Shown here in pieces: positions 43,402 to 52,137 of a stretch of 64,000 nucleotides of DNA. The stretch covers positions 420,571 to 484,570 of the forward strand of contig NZ_LYPB01000050.1 of the NCBI RefSeq assembly GCF_001653565.1, read 5' to 3'. The stretch comes from Paenibacillus oryzisoli. GTDB taxonomy: Bacteria; Bacillota; Bacilli; Paenibacillales; NBRC-103111. The notes beneath the pieces are model-generated. The model did not search any database. It saw nothing but the letters and a program-made list of their open reading frames with translations, and was not told the DNA's origin. The translations under genes and the position numbers were made by a program. Within the stretch, counting starts at the first letter, position 1. Each line of letters starts with the position of its first letter.

Positions 43402-45315
43402 TCATTCCTCCGCCCGCATCCACTGTTCATAAAGAACGTCCAATTGCCGCTGTACCTCTTCTCGCTTCTCCCACAATTGCGCTAGCTCCTCCGCTGTCAA
43501 CGCTTCGCTTTCCTTCTCCAGTTGGCTATCCATTACAACCAATTGCCCCTCTACACCCGCGATCGTCTTCTCCAGCGCTGCTTTCCCCTGCGTTATTACT
43601 CCCTTGTTCCGATTCGTCCCCTCGGTTTTCGTTTTCACCTGAATGGGTCGCTGCTCTTCCACTCTCGGCTCCTTTAAAACACGCAGTTCTCCGCTTTTCT
43701 TCTTATAAGCATCATAATCACCCAAATAAACGGTGATCTTCCCCTGATCCAACTCCCATATTTTACGTGCCAGCCGATTGATAAAATACCGATCATGCGT
43801 CACGGCCAGCACCGTGCCGGGGAATTCTTCCAAGGCATCTTCCAGCGCTTCGCGGGAGGCGATGTCCATATGATTCGTCGGCTCATCCAGAATGAGCAGG
43901 TTGGGCTTACGCAGGACAAGCAGCGCTAGCCGTAGTCGCGTCCACTCACCGCCGGATAAAGAGCTCACCGCTTTGAACACATCCGCGCCATAGAATAAAT
44001 AGGAAGCCAGCCGCCCCCGCGCTTCGCCCTCTTCCAGCTTCGCTTCCTCGCAGAAATACGCGAGAACGGACTTCTTATTATCGGCTGGGTACGCTTGCTG
44101 CGCCAGATAGCCGATGTCGACACGAGCACCAAGCTTGAGATCGCCGCCATCGGGCTGCACTTCACCGAGCAGCATCTTCAGCAGCGTCGTTTTCCCAGAG
44201 CCGTTATGCCCGACGAGCATGACCTTCTCGCCGTATTCGAGTGCACCTTCCGCTTGGTGAAGCAGCACTTTGTCGCCGAATCGTTTCGACACCTGCTCGA
44301 AGCGCAATACGCTGCGCCCAGAACGATCCTCCGGCTTCAAATCGAAATCAACCGCCTTCGGATCGAGTACAGGACGCTTGAGCTTCTCCATGCGATCCAG
44401 CGCCCTCTGCATGGAGAACGCCCGGCGGAAAAACTTCTCATTACCGCCTATCCGCCCCCACTCGAGCAGCTGCTTGATCGTCTCTTTCATCTTGCGGATC
44501 ACCTTCTGCTGCTCTTGGTAATCTGCGAACTGCTGAAGTAGACGTACTTCTTTCTCCTTCACATAACTTGAGTAGGAACCGTGATACGTTGTCGACTCGC
44601 CATCTTCCAATTCCACGATTTTCGTAACTACCAGATCCAGAAAATAACGATCATGAGAAACAATGATACAAGCGCCGTCATAATGCTTGAGGTACTCCTC
44701 CAACCACTCCACGCCTGCCAAGTCCAGATGATTCGTCGGCTCATCCAACAGTAAGAGGTCCGGTTTGCCGATTAACTGCGACGCCAACGTAATCTTCGTC
44801 TTCTCTCCCCCCGACAAAGAAGCGAAGCTTCGCGCATAAAACCCCTTCGCAATGCGCAGCCCATTCGCTACTTGATCAATGCGTGCATCCAGCTCATATC
44901 CGCCTTCGCGCTCGAAGCGCTCTTGCAACTGCGCGTATCGATTCAACAGCTGATCCATCTGTTTCTCATCATTCATCACCACAGGGCTCGACATTTCACC
45001 TTCAAGCTGACGCATCGTCGCTCGGCACGCGAGCAGCTCTTCCAAACTCGCAGCCAGCACATCATACACCGTGAAACGTTCCCAAGCGCTTGGGATTTGG
45101 GCCAAGTACCCGATCCCTGTATCCTTTCGCACCGTCAGTTGCCCTTCATCCCACTTTTCCATTCTAGCAATAAGGCGCAATAACGTTGATTTCCCGCTCC
45201 CATTGCGTCCGACAAGTCCGATACGTTCCCCTTGATGGATTTCAAATGTAACATCCTCCAGAACGAGTTGGGCACCGTGGTATTTCTTTATATTTTGACC
45301 ATTAACAATTAACAT
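43402..45315 (-). CDS. ABC-F family ATPase (ribosome-associated type)
   Basis: The 637-aa protein has two ABC domains without membrane segments: Walker A GRNGSGKST at 36 and GHNGSGKTT near 368, signatures SLSGGEKTK and SLSGGEWTR, and LLDEPTNHLDL / LILDEPTNHMDI, plus an interdomain linker and a charged coiled C-terminal tail. ABC-F proteins act on ribosomes; a subset (Vga/Lsa/Msr/VmlR types) protects against antibiotics that bind the peptidyl-transferase centre. The 47-codon leader ORF and attenuator upstream support this subset, but the sequence alone does not prove resistance. GGAGG lies 10 bp before ATG 45315. Confidence 0.9.
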   Translation of the reverse strand: MLIVNGQNIKKYHGAQLVLEDVTFEIHQGERIGLVGRNGSGKSTLLRLIARMEKWDEGQLTVRKDTGIGYLAQIPSAWERFTVYDVLAASLEELLACRATMRQLEGEMSSPVVMNDEKQMDQLLNRYAQLQERFEREGGYELDARIDQVANGLRIAKGFYARSFASLSGGEKTKITLASQLIGKPDLLLLDEPTNHLDLAGVEWLEEYLKHYDGACIIVSHDRYFLDLVVTKIVELEDGESTTYHGSYSSYVKEKEVRLLQQFADYQEQQKVIRKMKETIKQLLEWGRIGGNEKFFRRAFSMQRALDRMEKLKRPVLDPKAVDFDLKPEDRSGRSVLRFEQVSKRFGDKVLLHQAEGALEYGEKVMLVGHNGSGKTTLLKMLLGEVQPDGGDLKLGARVDIGYLAQQAYPADNKKSVLAYFCEEAKLEEGEARGRLASYLFYGADVFKAVSSLSGGEWTRLRLALLVLRKPNLLILDEPTNHMDIASREALEDALEEFPGTVLAVTHDRYFINRLARKIWELDQGKITVYLGDYDAYKKKSGELRVLKEPRVEEQRPIQVKTKTEGTNRNKGVITQGKAALEKTIAGVEGQLVVMDSQLEKESEALTAEELAQLWEKREEVQRQLDVLYEQWMRAEE

Positions 45316-45370
45316 AATAAAGGATCCTCCTAGGTTGTGAAGACGACCCCGACCTGTTCGCAGCTAACAC

Positions 45371-45402
45371 AAAAAGGCCGCAGGAAAATTCCTACGACCT
45401 TT
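45371..45402 (-). terminator. Attenuator hairpin upstream of ABC-F gene
   Basis: On the minus strand the stem GGTCGTAGGAA/TTCCTGCGGCC, extended by AAA/TTT, is followed by TTTTTGTG, an intrinsic terminator placed between the leader ORF stop and the ABC-F start. The segment CTCTACG just after the leader stop can pair with CGTAG of the 5' arm, offering an antiterminator. Confidence 0.75.
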
Positions 45403-45425
45403 CGGATGATTGATTCCGTAGAGGG

Positions 45426-45569
45426 TTAAGGTAGGCGTCTTCTCGTGAGTTGGTAAATCGTATGCGCATAAGTGGACAGACCTCTCGCGTCTTTGACTTC
45501 TGCATGAACGATGCCAGCCATCGCAATGGGTAACTGGCTCACACGGTTGTTTACGAACTCTCGATTCAT
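45426..45569 (-). CDS. 47-aa leader peptide of the ABC-F gene
   Basis: ATG 45569 follows AAGGAGGTGA by about 9 bp and opens a 47-codon frame ending in TAA at 45426. The peptide begins MNREFVNNRVSQLPIAMAG and ends in Thr-Arg-Arg-Arg-Leu-Pro. It lies 24 nt before the 5' arm of the terminator. Ribosome stalling on such leaders by a ribosome-targeting drug is known to switch on ABC-F genes in Bacillales and Listeria. The exact stall codon cannot be read from sequence. Confidence 0.7.
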   Translation of the reverse strand: MNREFVNNRVSQLPIAMAGIVHAEVKDARGLSTYAHTIYQLTRRRLP

Positions 45570-45605
45570 CCTACCTTCACCTCCTTCAACTTACACTCTG
45601 CCAAA

Positions 45606-45635
45606 ATTGTATCATAACCATCGGTTAATTCGCAA
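45606..45635 (-). promoter_or_regulatory. Promoter of leader-ABC-F unit
   Basis: TTGCGA (45630-45635), an 18-bp spacer and an extended -10 TGaTACAAT (TACAAT at 45606-45611) fit a sigma-A promoter about 37 bp upstream of the leader ATG. It overlaps the 3' end of the GH43 gene. Confidence 0.5.
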
Positions 45636-46584
45636 TGGATCCCACAAAATCCGGGCTGCCATCGCCGTTATATTTCAGTACACGTACAAACGTATGTCTG
45701 TTCGGATCATACAACGGATCCCCAACAATTTCTTTATAATTTCTAGCATGGAAAACGAGAATGTCTTGGGTCCCGTCCTCCGAGACCGTGAAGCTATTAT
45801 GACCAGGTCCAAAAAGACCGATCCTTTCGTTGGTTGTAAGCACAGGGCTTGTTGTTTTCACCCATGACCCCGGATCTAATAAGTCCGCATCCTCTTGAGC
45901 CGTCAATAACCCCATGCAATAATTGAAATCTGTGGCGCTTGCCGAGAAGCTGATAAAGACTCGACCGTTTCTGATCAACACAGCCGCTCCTTCATTTACC
46001 TTAAATCCGATAGTTTCCCAAGCAAACTGTGGTGTCGCAATCATGACTTGCTTACCACACAGCGTCCATGGATTGCTCATGGCTGAAATATATAAATTCG
46101 AATTGCCTACGATTGCGGGGTCCTTCTGTGCCCAAACGAGATAACGTGTACCCTTATGCTCGAATGACGTCGCATCTAAGGCAAAGCTTTCCCACGCCGT
46201 TCGCAGCTGTCCTTCCACCTGCCAGCTGCCTTCGAGTGGGTTGGCTTCATCTGTCGTTAACACATACATCCGATGATCGAATAAACCTTCGTTGGTTTCA
46301 GTCGTTCTTGCTGCTGCAAAATAGATATACCAGCTGCCCCCTACGAAATGGATCTCAGGTGCCCAAATATTCGCGCTTAAGGGACCTTCCGCTGGTTTAC
46401 GCCATACGATTACGGCCTTAGCTTCCTTCAAACCTTCGATTGTAAGTGCGCGTCTAAGTTCAATACGATCGTATTCCGGCACGGAAGCCGTGAAATAATA
46501 ATATCCGTCAGTATGTTTATATATCCAGGGATCAGCACGCTGCTCCAAGAGTGGTTTAATATAGCTAGTCTCCAATTTCTCCAT
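45625..46584 (-). CDS. GH43 family glycosidase (arabinofuranosidase-like)
   Basis: The 319-aa protein is a single GH43 five-bladed propeller: general base D18 in RADPW, pKa-modulating D137 in LDATSF and general acid E198 in VNEGAA. No signal peptide is seen, so it acts inside the cell on imported oligosaccharides, probably releasing L-arabinose. It follows the CUT1 permease gene and belongs with the AraR-like regulator at 49995. Beta-xylosidase activity is an alternative for this family. Confidence 0.88.
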   Translation of the reverse strand: MEKLETSYIKPLLEQRADPWIYKHTDGYYYFTASVPEYDRIELRRALTIEGLKEAKAVIVWRKPAEGPLSANIWAPEIHFVGGSWYIYFAAARTTETNEGLFDHRMYVLTTDEANPLEGSWQVEGQLRTAWESFALDATSFEHKGTRYLVWAQKDPAIVGNSNLYISAMSNPWTLCGKQVMIATPQFAWETIGFKVNEGAAVLIRNGRVFISFSASATDFNYCMGLLTAQEDADLLDPGSWVKTTSPVLTTNERIGLFGPGHNSFTVSEDGTQDILVFHARNYKEIVGDPLYDPNRHTFVRVLKYNGDGSPDFVGSIAN

Positions 46585-46678
46585 CGTTGTTATTCTCCTT
46601 TATTTCATCCGTCTAAGTGCCTCAGATGTTGCTGTCTTGCTCTTTCATCCCTATAGCTGCCCCACGTTTCCCATGCAG

Positions 46679-47527
46679 CTACCCTTTCACGCCACCAACG
46701 GTGAGACCTGATACAAAGAAGCGTTGGAAGAAAATAAATACAATTAGAATAGGAACAATGGCCAATACAGAACCGGCAATGAGAATGTCGTAGTTATTTC
46801 CGTAAGGCGTTATTAGACTTGCTAGTCCGATGGGCAGCGTCAGTTTCTCTCCTGTTTTAAGAACAATTAACGGCCATACGAAGCTATTCCAGCTCGCCAA
46901 TGCTTGCAAGATGGCCATAGCACCGAAAGCGGGCGTCATTAGCGGGACCATAATTTTAAAGAAAATACCATACTCCGAGCAGCCGTCGATGCGCCCTGCA
47001 TCTAGAAAATCCTTGGGCAGCCCCTCGGCATATTGCCGAAAGAAGAAAATCGGCAGCGGTGCGACAACGAATGGGAGTATCACACCGCTATAAGTATCAA
47101 TCAAATGAAAAGAAATCATTTGTTTATACAAGGGAAGCATAATAATCTCAACCGGAACCATCATAACCAGCAGTACGAAGACAAAAATAATATTTCTCCC
47201 CGCGAAACGGTACATGGCAAGTCCATAGCCAACCATCGAGGACAGCAACAGACAGAGAACTGTATACACGAGTGAGATAAGAACACTGTTCTTATACCAA
47301 AGCAAATATTTCTTCGCTGAAGCCGAAAATAGGAATGTATAATTATGCATGGACAGCAGTTCCGGTTGCAGCTTCACATTTAGCCCATATCGCAGCATCT
47401 CCTTCGAAGGCTTAAGCGAAGCTAATGCAAGACTATAGAACGGGAACAGCGCAAGGGCTGCTAAGACTAGAAAAAGCATCAAAAGCAGAAAGGCAGGAAT
47501 AGGTCTTTTCCGTTGTTGGGTAAGCAT
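46679..47527 (-). CDS. CUT1 sugar ABC transporter permease (AraQ/MalG type)
   Basis: The 282-aa protein has six membrane segments, signature FLDAGRIDGCSEYGIFFKIMVPLM and tail VSGLTVGGVKG. It is separated by 2 bp from the AraP/MalF-type gene. In arabinose-oligomer systems of Bacillus the order araN-araP-araQ is the same. No ATPase gene is nearby. Confidence 0.9.
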   Translation of the reverse strand: MLTQQRKRPIPAFLLLMLFLVLAALALFPFYSLALASLKPSKEMLRYGLNVKLQPELLSMHNYTFLFSASAKKYLLWYKNSVLISLVYTVLCLLLSSMVGYGLAMYRFAGRNIIFVFVLLVMMVPVEIIMLPLYKQMISFHLIDTYSGVILPFVVAPLPIFFFRQYAEGLPKDFLDAGRIDGCSEYGIFFKIMVPLMTPAFGAMAILQALASWNSFVWPLIVLKTGEKLTLPIGLASLITPYGNNYDILIAGSVLAIVPILIVFIFFQRFFVSGLTVGGVKG

Positions 47528-47529
47528 AC

Positions 47530-48414
47530 TTAATCCTCCTTCCTGAATAAGCCGAAGAATCTCAATTGAATCACATTGATCACCATCGTGATCGCAAGCA
47601 GGGTAATCCCAATGGCTGAACCAAAGCCTAGATTATTTTTCTCGATCCCTTCGCGATAGAGAAGACCTATCATCGTTAGACCAATATCATTCGGTGAACG
47701 GTTGCCATTCCAAAGAATGTAGCTTTCAGTAAACATCGAATAACCACCGTAAATAGAAATGGTAATGACATAAATCGAAACTGGCTTCAACAAAGGTAAC
47801 GTAATGCGCCAGAACCGCTGCCAAGCATTCGCTCCATCAATCTCTGCTGATTCGTATACTTCATGCGGAATACTTTGCAACGCAGATAGGAAGTAGATGA
47901 TATTAACACCTGTAAAGCGCCATGTCGCCAATATAACCATAACTAACATCCCTGTGGCCGAATTCGCCAACCAGTTAATCGTCGGCATTCCTAAGAGATG
48001 ACGGAATGCATTCATAACTGAATCATCCAAGCTTCCGAAAACAAGCCTAAAGATGGTTCCAGCAACAACAACAGAAGTGAGAGATGGAATAAACAAGGCA
48101 GAACGGAAGAATGCGCTTGCCTTCGTTAGCTTCGAATTTAAGAAAACAGCAAGAACCAGTGGAAGTGGAATGAGTACAAGCAGCGTCCAGAACGTATACC
48201 TACTGCTATTTTTGAGCGCGGCAAAGAAAGTCTCACTCCATAAATTCTTATAATTAGCAAGACCAATATAATGTGTCTGCCCTGGCAATACTTCTTGAAA
48301 GCTCATGGTAATTGTTGTGATGACCGGATAAGCAAAGAAAATTAGAAACGATAAGATAAAAGGTAAAACGAACACGTATGGGGCAACCCGAGAAGAATAA
48401 AGAAATTTATTCAT
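47530..48414 (-). CDS. CUT1 sugar ABC transporter permease (AraP/MalF type)
   Basis: The 294-aa protein has six membrane segments and the signature VYESAEIDGANAWQRFWRITLPLLKP. It starts at ATG 48414 and is followed directly by the AraQ-type gene. It lies 97 bp after the binding-protein gene, with two hairpins between. Confidence 0.9.
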   Translation of the reverse strand: MNKFLYSSRVAPYVFVLPFILSFLIFFAYPVITTITMSFQEVLPGQTHYIGLANYKNLWSETFFAALKNSSRYTFWTLLVLIPLPLVLAVFLNSKLTKASAFFRSALFIPSLTSVVVAGTIFRLVFGSLDDSVMNAFRHLLGMPTINWLANSATGMLVMVILATWRFTGVNIIYFLSALQSIPHEVYESAEIDGANAWQRFWRITLPLLKPVSIYVITISIYGGYSMFTESYILWNGNRSPNDIGLTMIGLLYREGIEKNNLGFGSAIGITLLAITMVINVIQLRFFGLFRKED

Positions 48415-48457
48415 ACTGTTCGATCGTCACTCCTTTCTTCAAGCACTGAAAGCTTAA

Positions 48458-48507
48458 CCCGAGAGATGTTCCCCCTCGGGTATAGCCTGCAGCGGAACGC
48501 TTGGCGT
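48458..48507 (-). promoter_or_regulatory. Two hairpins between binding-protein and permease genes
   Basis: GGAACGC/GCGTTCC (48491-48507) and CCCGAG/CTCGGG (48458-48480) lie in tandem after the binding-protein stop. Neither has a strong T-run. They match the position of hairpins in the other transporter operons of the window. Confidence 0.5.
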
Positions 48508-48511
48508 TCCA

Positions 48512-49810
48512 TTACTTAATATTTTTAACCGCATCAGAAAGAACTTGTTTAGGATCCTTCATATCATTAAGTGCTTGGAACATCGCTTTGGTCTTGATAT
48601 AATCCGACACCGCCGGTGTTCTTTCTTTGACATTCGTTGGTGCAATTTCACTCTTCACACTGATTAATACATCCCATAAATTTTTACCGAAGTAGGAAGT
48701 AAATTTATTGTCAGCTTTAAGTGCTGGATCAGACCAAACGTCAGAACGAATTGGATCAAAGCCAAGCTGAGACCAGATTTGGATATTGCCTTCTTTAGAA
48801 AGCTTCGCATAGGAAAGGAATTTCTTTGCTATATCTTGATTTTTGGACTGCTTCGTGATGACGGTACCCGTTCCCCCCATACCGGAAGATCTCATTTCGC
48901 CTTGTTTGAATACCGGCATCGGTTTAATGATAATTTTGCCTTTCAAATCCGGCATGTAATCCGTGAACCGCCCCATGTACCACATTGGCATCCAGACGGA
49001 AGCTGCGCCACCTTTGTTCATAAAGCCGTAATACTCTTCAGCATGGTGGAACCCCCCAGGAGCAGCCACGGCTACTTTTTCTTTAACAAGCTTCTGTAAG
49101 TAGGTGAGTACATCTGTATTTGCTTGATCCCCTAGTGTTACATTCCCGCTCTTATCCAAGAAGTCCGAACCATGCTGCACAACCATTGGCCAGTAGGACC
49201 ACTGATCCGTCGTTTCTACGGTCGCCATTGGTTTGCCCGTTTTCTCAAGAACCTGTTTGCCTGCCTTTTCGTAATCATCCCAAGTCTTAATATCGTCGGC
49301 GTTTACGCCTGCTTTATCGAGAATTTCTTTATTGTAGTAAATCACTTGTGCGCCGACATGATAATCAATCCCGTAATATTTGCCGTCCTTCGCATAATTG
49401 TCCAAACGGGACATGACAAGGTTCGCTTTTTCTGGTTCTACGATATCATTCAAAGCCGCCAATTGTACGTCACCTTTTAGGTAGTTCCCGATCTTACTGA
49501 TCTCGATATCAGCCATATCCGGTCCACCAGTTCCAGACTGAAGGGCGACCAACAGTTTATTGTGATTATCATCATAAGGGAACGTTGTAGCCTCAATTTG
49601 AACTTGCTGATCCGGATGAGCTTTATTCCATGACGTTGCCATGCTTTCGAAGAATTTCTGATGCAGCTCGTTAAAGGTCCAGAAACTTAATGTAACTGGT
49701 TTGGCGCCATTGGAAGCGCCATCATTTTTGCTAGTCGTACTCGAGCAAGCAGACAGTAATACCACGGATGCTAGTATGATGGCCGATGACATTTGAAATT
49801 TCTTCTTCAT
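48512..49810 (-). CDS. CUT1 sugar-binding lipoprotein (AraN type)
   Basis: The 432-aa lipoprotein has signal MKKKFQMSSAIILASVVLLSAC (lipobox LSAC) and a family 1 extracellular binding fold. It is the first gene of the unit that continues with two permeases and GH43. A cre-like site lies 28 bp upstream and a GntR/LacI regulator is divergent, which fits an arabino-oligosaccharide ligand. Confidence 0.88.
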   Translation of the reverse strand: MKKKFQMSSAIILASVVLLSACSSTTSKNDGASNGAKPVTLSFWTFNELHQKFFESMATSWNKAHPDQQVQIEATTFPYDDNHNKLLVALQSGTGGPDMADIEISKIGNYLKGDVQLAALNDIVEPEKANLVMSRLDNYAKDGKYYGIDYHVGAQVIYYNKEILDKAGVNADDIKTWDDYEKAGKQVLEKTGKPMATVETTDQWSYWPMVVQHGSDFLDKSGNVTLGDQANTDVLTYLQKLVKEKVAVAAPGGFHHAEEYYGFMNKGGAASVWMPMWYMGRFTDYMPDLKGKIIIKPMPVFKQGEMRSSGMGGTGTVITKQSKNQDIAKKFLSYAKLSKEGNIQIWSQLGFDPIRSDVWSDPALKADNKFTSYFGKNLWDVLISVKSEIAPTNVKERTPAVSDYIKTKAMFQALNDMKDPKQVLSDAVKNIK

Positions 49811-49837
49811 GTAAGGTATCCCCCTATGGAAATGGAT

Positions 49838-49852
49838 TTGAAAGCGTTTTAA
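49838..49852. promoter_or_regulatory. cre-like site
   Basis: TTGAAAGCGTTTTAA matches the CcpA consensus WTGNAANCGNWNNCW except at one position. It lies between the divergent binding-protein and regulator genes. Confidence 0.55.
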
Positions 49853-49994
49853 TAATTGAATTATATGACAAGTAAATCTATAATAATATAATCAATTGGT
49901 AATAAAATTATAATTTATTATATTAAATATATTCCTTTTTTCGTCATTTCTCGTTACAATACAAATATCAAATACATGAATCAGGTGATGCGAA

Positions 49995-51062
49995 TTGCAT
50001 AAAATCCCTCTCTATAAGCAAATTTATCAATCAATTAAAGACAGAATTCAATCAGGTGAGCTTCGTCCGAAAGATCGTGTACCTTCAGAACAAGAATTCA
50101 TGGATGAATATAAGGTTAGTAAAATCACAGTCAAAAATGCTTTAGCTGCACTAGTCGACGAAGGGCTCGTTAATCGTATTCAAGGGAAAGGGACTTTCGT
50201 TTCCTCCACCCCGTCATTGGCTGTTCAGAAAAACGCACCAACACCTGCACCAACGTCCAGCGGCTACATCGGACTCATTATTCCTACAATGAAAACTATG
50301 GTTATTCAAAAGCTTGTCGATTACATCGAATTCTATATCAAAGCCGCTGGGTATCAACTTATCCTTCATATCACACGGGAGTCTTCCCTTGAAGAATCGC
50401 GCTCCGTTCAGGAATTAACGGGTTCCCCTGGCATGCGCGGGATCATTGTATTCCCGACGGAAGATGAAAGTTATAATGAATCCTTGCTGCGCCTGTCATT
50501 AGATAAGTTCCCCTTTGTCTTCATCGATCGTTTTCTACGCAATATAGACACGTATCGCATTATTTCTGATAATTGGGGCGGCGCTTATGAGACCGTGTCC
50601 AGACTCTTGCAGACTGGGCATCACCAAATTGCCCTCATCTCACCAGCTAATACGAATACGACAATTGAGGATCGTACGCTTGGCTTCGAGAAGGCCTTTA
50701 TTGATGGCAATATTCCTATTGATAAAAGCTTGTGGTGCCATGTTCCTATCGAAATTCTAAGAACCGGCGATACCTATGCTCACCTCGTTAATTTCCTGCA
50801 TCACCATCCACAAATAACAGCCGTCTTCGCTTTGACCGCTGAGATGGCTAGACTGACTTACCGAGCGCTGAATCAGGAAGAAGGACTGAACGCGACTACT
50901 CATCTGGTATCCTTCGATGATCCTGAAATTCCTAATCTGCCTCATATTTTGCAGGATGAAGAATGCATGGCGCGATCTGCCGTTGAGTTATTGCTTGAGC
51001 AATTTGGCGGGAAGTACACACCGCAGCGGGTCGAGATTCCTGTGAAATGGGTCAGTGGGTAG
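49995..51062 (+). CDS. GntR/LacI chimeric regulator (AraR-like)
   Basis: The 355-aa protein has a GntR winged helix at the N-terminus (about 1-72; KDRVPSEQEFMDEYKVSKITVKNAL) and a LacI/periplasmic-binding-type effector domain (about 90-350). This chimera is the AraR architecture, where L-arabinose releases the repressor. The start is TTG 49995 after AGGTGAT. It faces the GH43/CUT1 unit, so it probably represses it. The AT-rich 184-bp gap contains AATAAAATTATAATTTATT, a possible operator. Confidence 0.9.
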   Translation: MHKIPLYKQIYQSIKDRIQSGELRPKDRVPSEQEFMDEYKVSKITVKNALAALVDEGLVNRIQGKGTFVSSTPSLAVQKNAPTPAPTSSGYIGLIIPTMKTMVIQKLVDYIEFYIKAAGYQLILHITRESSLEESRSVQELTGSPGMRGIIVFPTEDESYNESLLRLSLDKFPFVFIDRFLRNIDTYRIISDNWGGAYETVSRLLQTGHHQIALISPANTNTTIEDRTLGFEKAFIDGNIPIDKSLWCHVPIEILRTGDTYAHLVNFLHHHPQITAVFALTAEMARLTYRALNQEEGLNATTHLVSFDDPEIPNLPHILQDEECMARSAVELLLEQFGGKYTPQRVEIPVKWVSG

Positions 51063-51122
51063 ATGCACAGGGAAGCAGTAAATATGTAACCGTTAGCCTC
51101 CCTCTCCATAGTCCACAAGAAA

Positions 51123-51164
51123 ACCCCCACAAAAGCTGCACTTTTGCAGTTTTTGTGAGGGTAT
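51123..51164 (-). terminator. Terminator after the TSUP gene
   Basis: A long stem ACCCTCACAAAAA-CTGCA / TGCAG-TTTTGTGGGGGT is followed on the minus strand by TTTTC. It probably also stops transcription from the regulator gene on the plus strand. Confidence 0.75.
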
Positions 51165-51209
51165 CGAAGGACTTACAGTGCTTACGGTGCTTGAGAGAAA
51201 CCTGCTTTC

Positions 51210-51971
51210 CTAAATCAAACTCCAAATCTGCTTACTCACCAACAACACACATACGGTGATAAAAAGCGGCCGCACATACGCCGATCCCTTTCGAATCGCC
51301 ATTCGAGAGCCCAGTAATGCGCCGCACACCATCGCTAGTCCCATCGGGATGCCGATCCAATAATTAATGGACCCCAGCGCCATGAATGTAATTAAACTTG
51401 CGATGTTGCTGCCGAAATTGAGAATTTTGGCATTGCCTGCTGCCTTAACGAAATTGAAACCGACCATTAGAAACGCGAAAATGAGAAAGGACCCCGTCCC
51501 TGGCCCAAAGAACCCGTCATAGAAGCCCAGCAGGAACGCGGCGCAGCCCATCAAGAAAGCCGTCCTCGCCGAATACTGACTGAAGGTCGAGATGTCTCCC
51601 CAATTTTTACGGAATATCGTGTAAATTGTAATTAGAATCAGCATCACCACGACCAGTGGTTTCAGGAAATCGGAAGGAATCTGCCGCAGCACGAATACCC
51701 CGCACACCGCCCCAGCCAAGGACAGCACGAACAATCCACGCACCGCTTTGAGATCAACATTCCCTGTCCGCATAAATGAAATCATGCTTGTCAGCGATGA
51801 CATCGTCCCTGCTAATTTATTCGTACCTAACGCCAACGCTGGCGGCATTCCTGTTGCAAGTAAGACTGGCACTGAAATAAGCCCGCCTCCCCCCACAACC
51901 GAATCGACATAGGCTGCCACAAACCCGCCGACGATAACGAAAATCATCATTTCCCAACTCAAATGCAACAT
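51210..51971 (-). CDS. TSUP (TauE/SafE) family permease
   Basis: The 253-aa protein has about seven or eight membrane segments and the family mark VVGGGGLISVPVLLATGMPPALALGTNK. TauE/SafE members export sulfite or organosulfonates, but substrates vary. The start is taken at ATG 51971 (MLHLSWEMM), although GAGGAG is 12 bp away; a 27-codon extension is less likely. No neighbour points to a substrate. Confidence 0.88.
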   Translation of the reverse strand: MLHLSWEMMIFVIVGGFVAAYVDSVVGGGGLISVPVLLATGMPPALALGTNKLAGTMSSLTSMISFMRTGNVDLKAVRGLFVLSLAGAVCGVFVLRQIPSDFLKPLVVVMLILITIYTIFRKNWGDISTFSQYSARTAFLMGCAAFLLGFYDGFFGPGTGSFLIFAFLMVGFNFVKAAGNAKILNFGSNIASLITFMALGSINYWIGIPMGLAMVCGALLGSRMAIRKGSAYVRPLFITVCVLLVSKQIWSLI

Positions 51972-52137
51972 GACGTGAATGAACTCCTCTTGTGTCTGAA
52001 TAAGTTTGGTTTGTCCAACACCTATTCTCGCACGATAAACCCGTTCAGGCAAGAATTTACCAATGGTAAAAAATATAAGATTATTGGGATCGCTTGCGTA
52101 ATTCCTTAAACGCTTCTTACAGCCCCTCCATCAGGGC

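Noticed and set aside
44095..45183. Plus-strand frames opposite the ABC-F gene
   Set aside because: They are antisense to a well-conserved two-domain ATPase with no start signals.
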